Shown here piece after piece: positions 9,982 through 11,156 of a DNA stretch of 11,156 nucleotides. Under the pieces are notes generated by a model. It was given only the letters and a program-made list of their open reading frames with translations, ran no database searches and was not told the DNA's origin. The stretch lies in contig CAAFHY010000040.1 of the NCBI GenBank assembly GCA_900762805.1, positions 1-11,156 on the forward strand, given 5' to 3'. Position numbers and translations under genes: made by a program. This DNA is from Oscillospiraceae bacterium (lineage in GTDB: Bacteria; Bacillota; Clostridia; Oscillospirales; Ruminococcaceae). The first letter of the stretch is position 1; every line of letters begins with the position of its first letter.

Positions 9982-10019
9982 GATACCAAAGATTTAATGT
10001 TTTTAATAAGGAGGAACCC

Positions 10020-10940
10020 ATGAAAATAGCTCTGTTCCTGCTGCTGGCCGCCCTGCTTTTCACCGGCTGCTCCGTTCCGCGTGAGCCGGTGCTGCCGGCC
10101 GGAGCCGACCCGACCCCTGTGCTGCGCCGCGAAATCGTTCTGCGGCTGTCCTTCAATACGCTTTATATCCGGCCGGGCGATACGCAGCAGCTGACGGCCG
10201 CCGTCTATGAACGCCGTGCGCCGGCTGAGGGCTGCCGTGTGGCCTTCAGCACAGCTTCGGGAGCGGCTACCGTCGATGAGGACGGCCGCATCACTGCCGG
10301 CAAGAAGGCGGGCGAGAGCCGCCTTCTTGCCGCGGTGCTTGACGAGACGGGGAAGGTGCTGGCCGAGGAGGGCGTGCAGGTCATCTGCTCCGACAGCGCC
10401 CCATGGTACGGCGGCTTCACCTACATCGGCGGCGTGCTGCTGGTCAACAAGGAATTTTCGCTGCCCGAAAGCTATGACCCCGGCGATTTGCTGCCGGAGG
10501 TTCGGCAGGCCATGGAGCAGATGTTTGAGGCTGCCCGGCAGGAAGGGCTGAAGCTCTGGAATCAGTCGAGCTATCGCTCCTACGGCTATCAGGAAAAGCT
10601 CTACAAAAAGTATGTGCGGGAGTGGGGAAGCGAGCGCGCCGAGCGCTTTTCGGCGCGACCCGGCCATTCGGAGCACCAGACCGGCCTGACCTTTGACCTC
10701 AACACCATCACGGAGGAGTTCGGCGATACGCCGGAAGGCCGCTGGGTGGCCGAGCACGCGCCGGAGTACGGCTTTATCGTGCGCTATGCCAAGGCGTTTG
10801 AGTCTGTTACCGGTTATCGCTACGAGCCGTGGCACCTGCGGTATCTCGGCCGTGAGCTGGCGCAGAAGGTGAGCGCCAGCGGCCTGTCGCTGGAGGAGTT
10901 CCTCGGCGTACCGACGGTGTTCATTTACGAATTTGAATAG
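10020..10940 (+). CDS. Lipoprotein with Big2-like domain and VanY-type D,D-carboxypeptidase (peptidase M15)
   Basis: A 306-residue secreted lipoprotein. The signal peptide has a short hydrophobic core and a lipobox ending F-T-G-C, so lipidation is expected on Cys17. Residues ~39-123 look like a bacterial Ig-like (Big2) domain: 'L.I.PGDTQQLTA', then 'ATVDEDGRITAGKKAG'. From ~130 the M15/VanY zinc peptidase domain follows, with SYRS at 184-187, zinc ligands His219 and Asp226 in SEHQTGLTFD, and Glu269/His272 in YEPWH (catalytic base and third ligand). The family trims the terminal D-Ala from peptidoglycan stem pentapeptides outside the membrane. All catalytic residues are present, so it is likely active. 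The start is supported by a strong SD AAGGAGG (10008-10014). It appears monocistronic, with its own promoter. No van resistance genes are nearby, so a housekeeping wall-maturation role is more likely than glycopeptide resistance. Confidence 0.92.
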   Translation: MKIALFLLLAALLFTGCSVPREPVLPAGADPTPVLRREIVLRLSFNTLYIRPGDTQQLTAAVYERRAPAEGCRVAFSTASGAATVDEDGRITAGKKAGESRLLAAVLDETGKVLAEEGVQVICSDSAPWYGGFTYIGGVLLVNKEFSLPESYDPGDLLPEVRQAMEQMFEAARQEGLKLWNQSSYRSYGYQEKLYKKYVREWGSERAERFSARPGHSEHQTGLTFDLNTITEEFGDTPEGRWVAEHAPEYGFIVRYAKAFESVTGYRYEPWHLRYLGRELAQKVSASGLSLEEFLGVPTVFIYEFE

Positions 10941-10992
10941 ACATCCCCCTTCAGTCCGCTGCGGGAATTTCGCGGGAACGTGAAAAAAACAG

Positions 10993-11021
10993 TTGCAAAT
11001 TCGCGGGCGCTATGCTATACT
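10993..11021 (+). promoter_or_regulatory. Strong sigma-A-type promoter for rpmE
   Basis: The -35 TTGCAA (10993-10998) and -10 TATACT (11016-11021) are separated by exactly 17 bases. The -10 is preceded by TGC (11013-11015), an extended -10. A run of seven A (10983-10989) just upstream may act as an UP-like element. Transcription should begin near 11028, giving a leader of about 34 bases. Confidence 0.85.
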
Positions 11022-11030
11022 TTTATAGCA
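11013..11030. repeat. Perfect 7-bp inverted repeat over the rpmE -10 and start site
   Basis: TGCTATA (11013-11019) and TATAGCA (11024-11030) are exact reverse complements around CTTT. The element covers the extended -10 and the predicted start point, where a bound repressor would block transcription. It could be an operator or coincidence from the TATA-rich -10. Confidence 0.5.
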
Positions 11031-11061
11031 ATTGCATTTAACCGAAAGAGGTGAATTAGAG

Positions 11062-11156
11062 ATGAAACAGGGCATCCATCCTGCGTACGAGGAAAGCACC
11101 ATTACCTGCGCCTGCGGTGAGGTCATCAAGACCCGTTCCACCAAAAAGGACATTCG
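11062..11156 (+). CDS. rpmE: 50S ribosomal protein L31, zinc-type, 3' end cut by the window
   Basis: The first 31 residues of a protein that normally has about 65-90. The opening ([10 protein letters not shown]) and the Cys16-x-Cys18 pair in [14 protein letters not shown] are diagnostic of bacterial L31 of the zinc-containing (C+) type; the second Cys pair, expected near 37-40, lies beyond the window. L31 bridges the ribosomal subunits at the central protuberance. The ATG at 11062 follows SD AGGTGA (11049-11054) at 7 bases. It has its own strong promoter just upstream, so it is separate from the carboxypeptidase gene. Confidence 0.96.
   Translation, partial: MKQGIHPAYEESTITCACGEVIKTRSTKKDI

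Noticed and set aside
10020..10940. Glycopeptide-resistance vanY
   Set aside because: No vanH, ligase, vanX or two-component genes nearby; the enzyme looks like a stand-alone wall-maturation carboxypeptidase.
10941..10992. Possible intrinsic terminator after the carboxypeptidase gene
   Set aside because: GCGGGAA occurs twice as a direct repeat, not an inverted one; no stable stem followed by a T-run could be drawn.

Overview
The window is a GC-rich bacterial chromosome segment of about 11 kb. Every supportable gene lies on the + strand, tightly packed, with good Shine-Dalgarno (SD) sequences. The gene content points to a GC-rich member of the Clostridia (Bacillota), perhaps an Oscillospiraceae/Ruminococcaceae-like gut organism: a self-standing ECF transporter module (ecfA1-ecfA2-ecfT) followed by truA, a zinc-finger Clp ATPase of ClpE type, a VanY-like D,D-carboxypeptidase lipoprotein, and a zinc-type L31. 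The taxon is an inference; no rRNA or other decisive marker is present.

Region 1 (1-5497) is a run of housekeeping genes that are almost certainly co-transcribed. glmM (amino-sugar supply for peptidoglycan) is followed one base after its stop by a TTG-started class I methyltransferase. Then come the two ATPases and the transmembrane T-subunit of an energy-coupling factor vitamin/metal importer, and the tRNA pseudouridine synthase truA. Junctions are ATGA overlaps or gaps of a few bases, so translation is probably coupled. No substrate-binding S component is present, so the module probably serves S components encoded elsewhere.

Region 2 (5469-9618) continues in the same direction. It holds a membrane-anchored protein resembling DUF5711, which overlaps the end of truA and starts with TTG; a CvpA-like multi-pass membrane protein; and a large two-AAA Clp ATPase with an N-terminal CxxC...CxxC zinc finger. 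A 10-bp GC hairpin follows directly after the clp stop.

Region 3 (9619-10019) is about 400 bases without a convincing gene. It is very GC-rich, with hairpins and an imperfect direct repeat, and ends in a likely extended -10 promoter. Region 4 (10020-11156) holds a secreted lipoprotein with a Big2-like Ig domain fused to a VanY/M15 D,D-carboxypeptidase. It is followed by a textbook promoter, with a perfect 7-bp inverted repeat across its -10 and start site, driving rpmE (L31), which is cut by the window end.

Most of the window is ordinary core genome. The points most worth a second look are the DUF5711-CvpA-zinc-finger-Clp trio, the structured 400-base gap, the palindrome in the rpmE promoter, and alternative hairpins around the ecfT ribosome binding site. 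I see no phage, IS element, CRISPR array, tRNA or rRNA.
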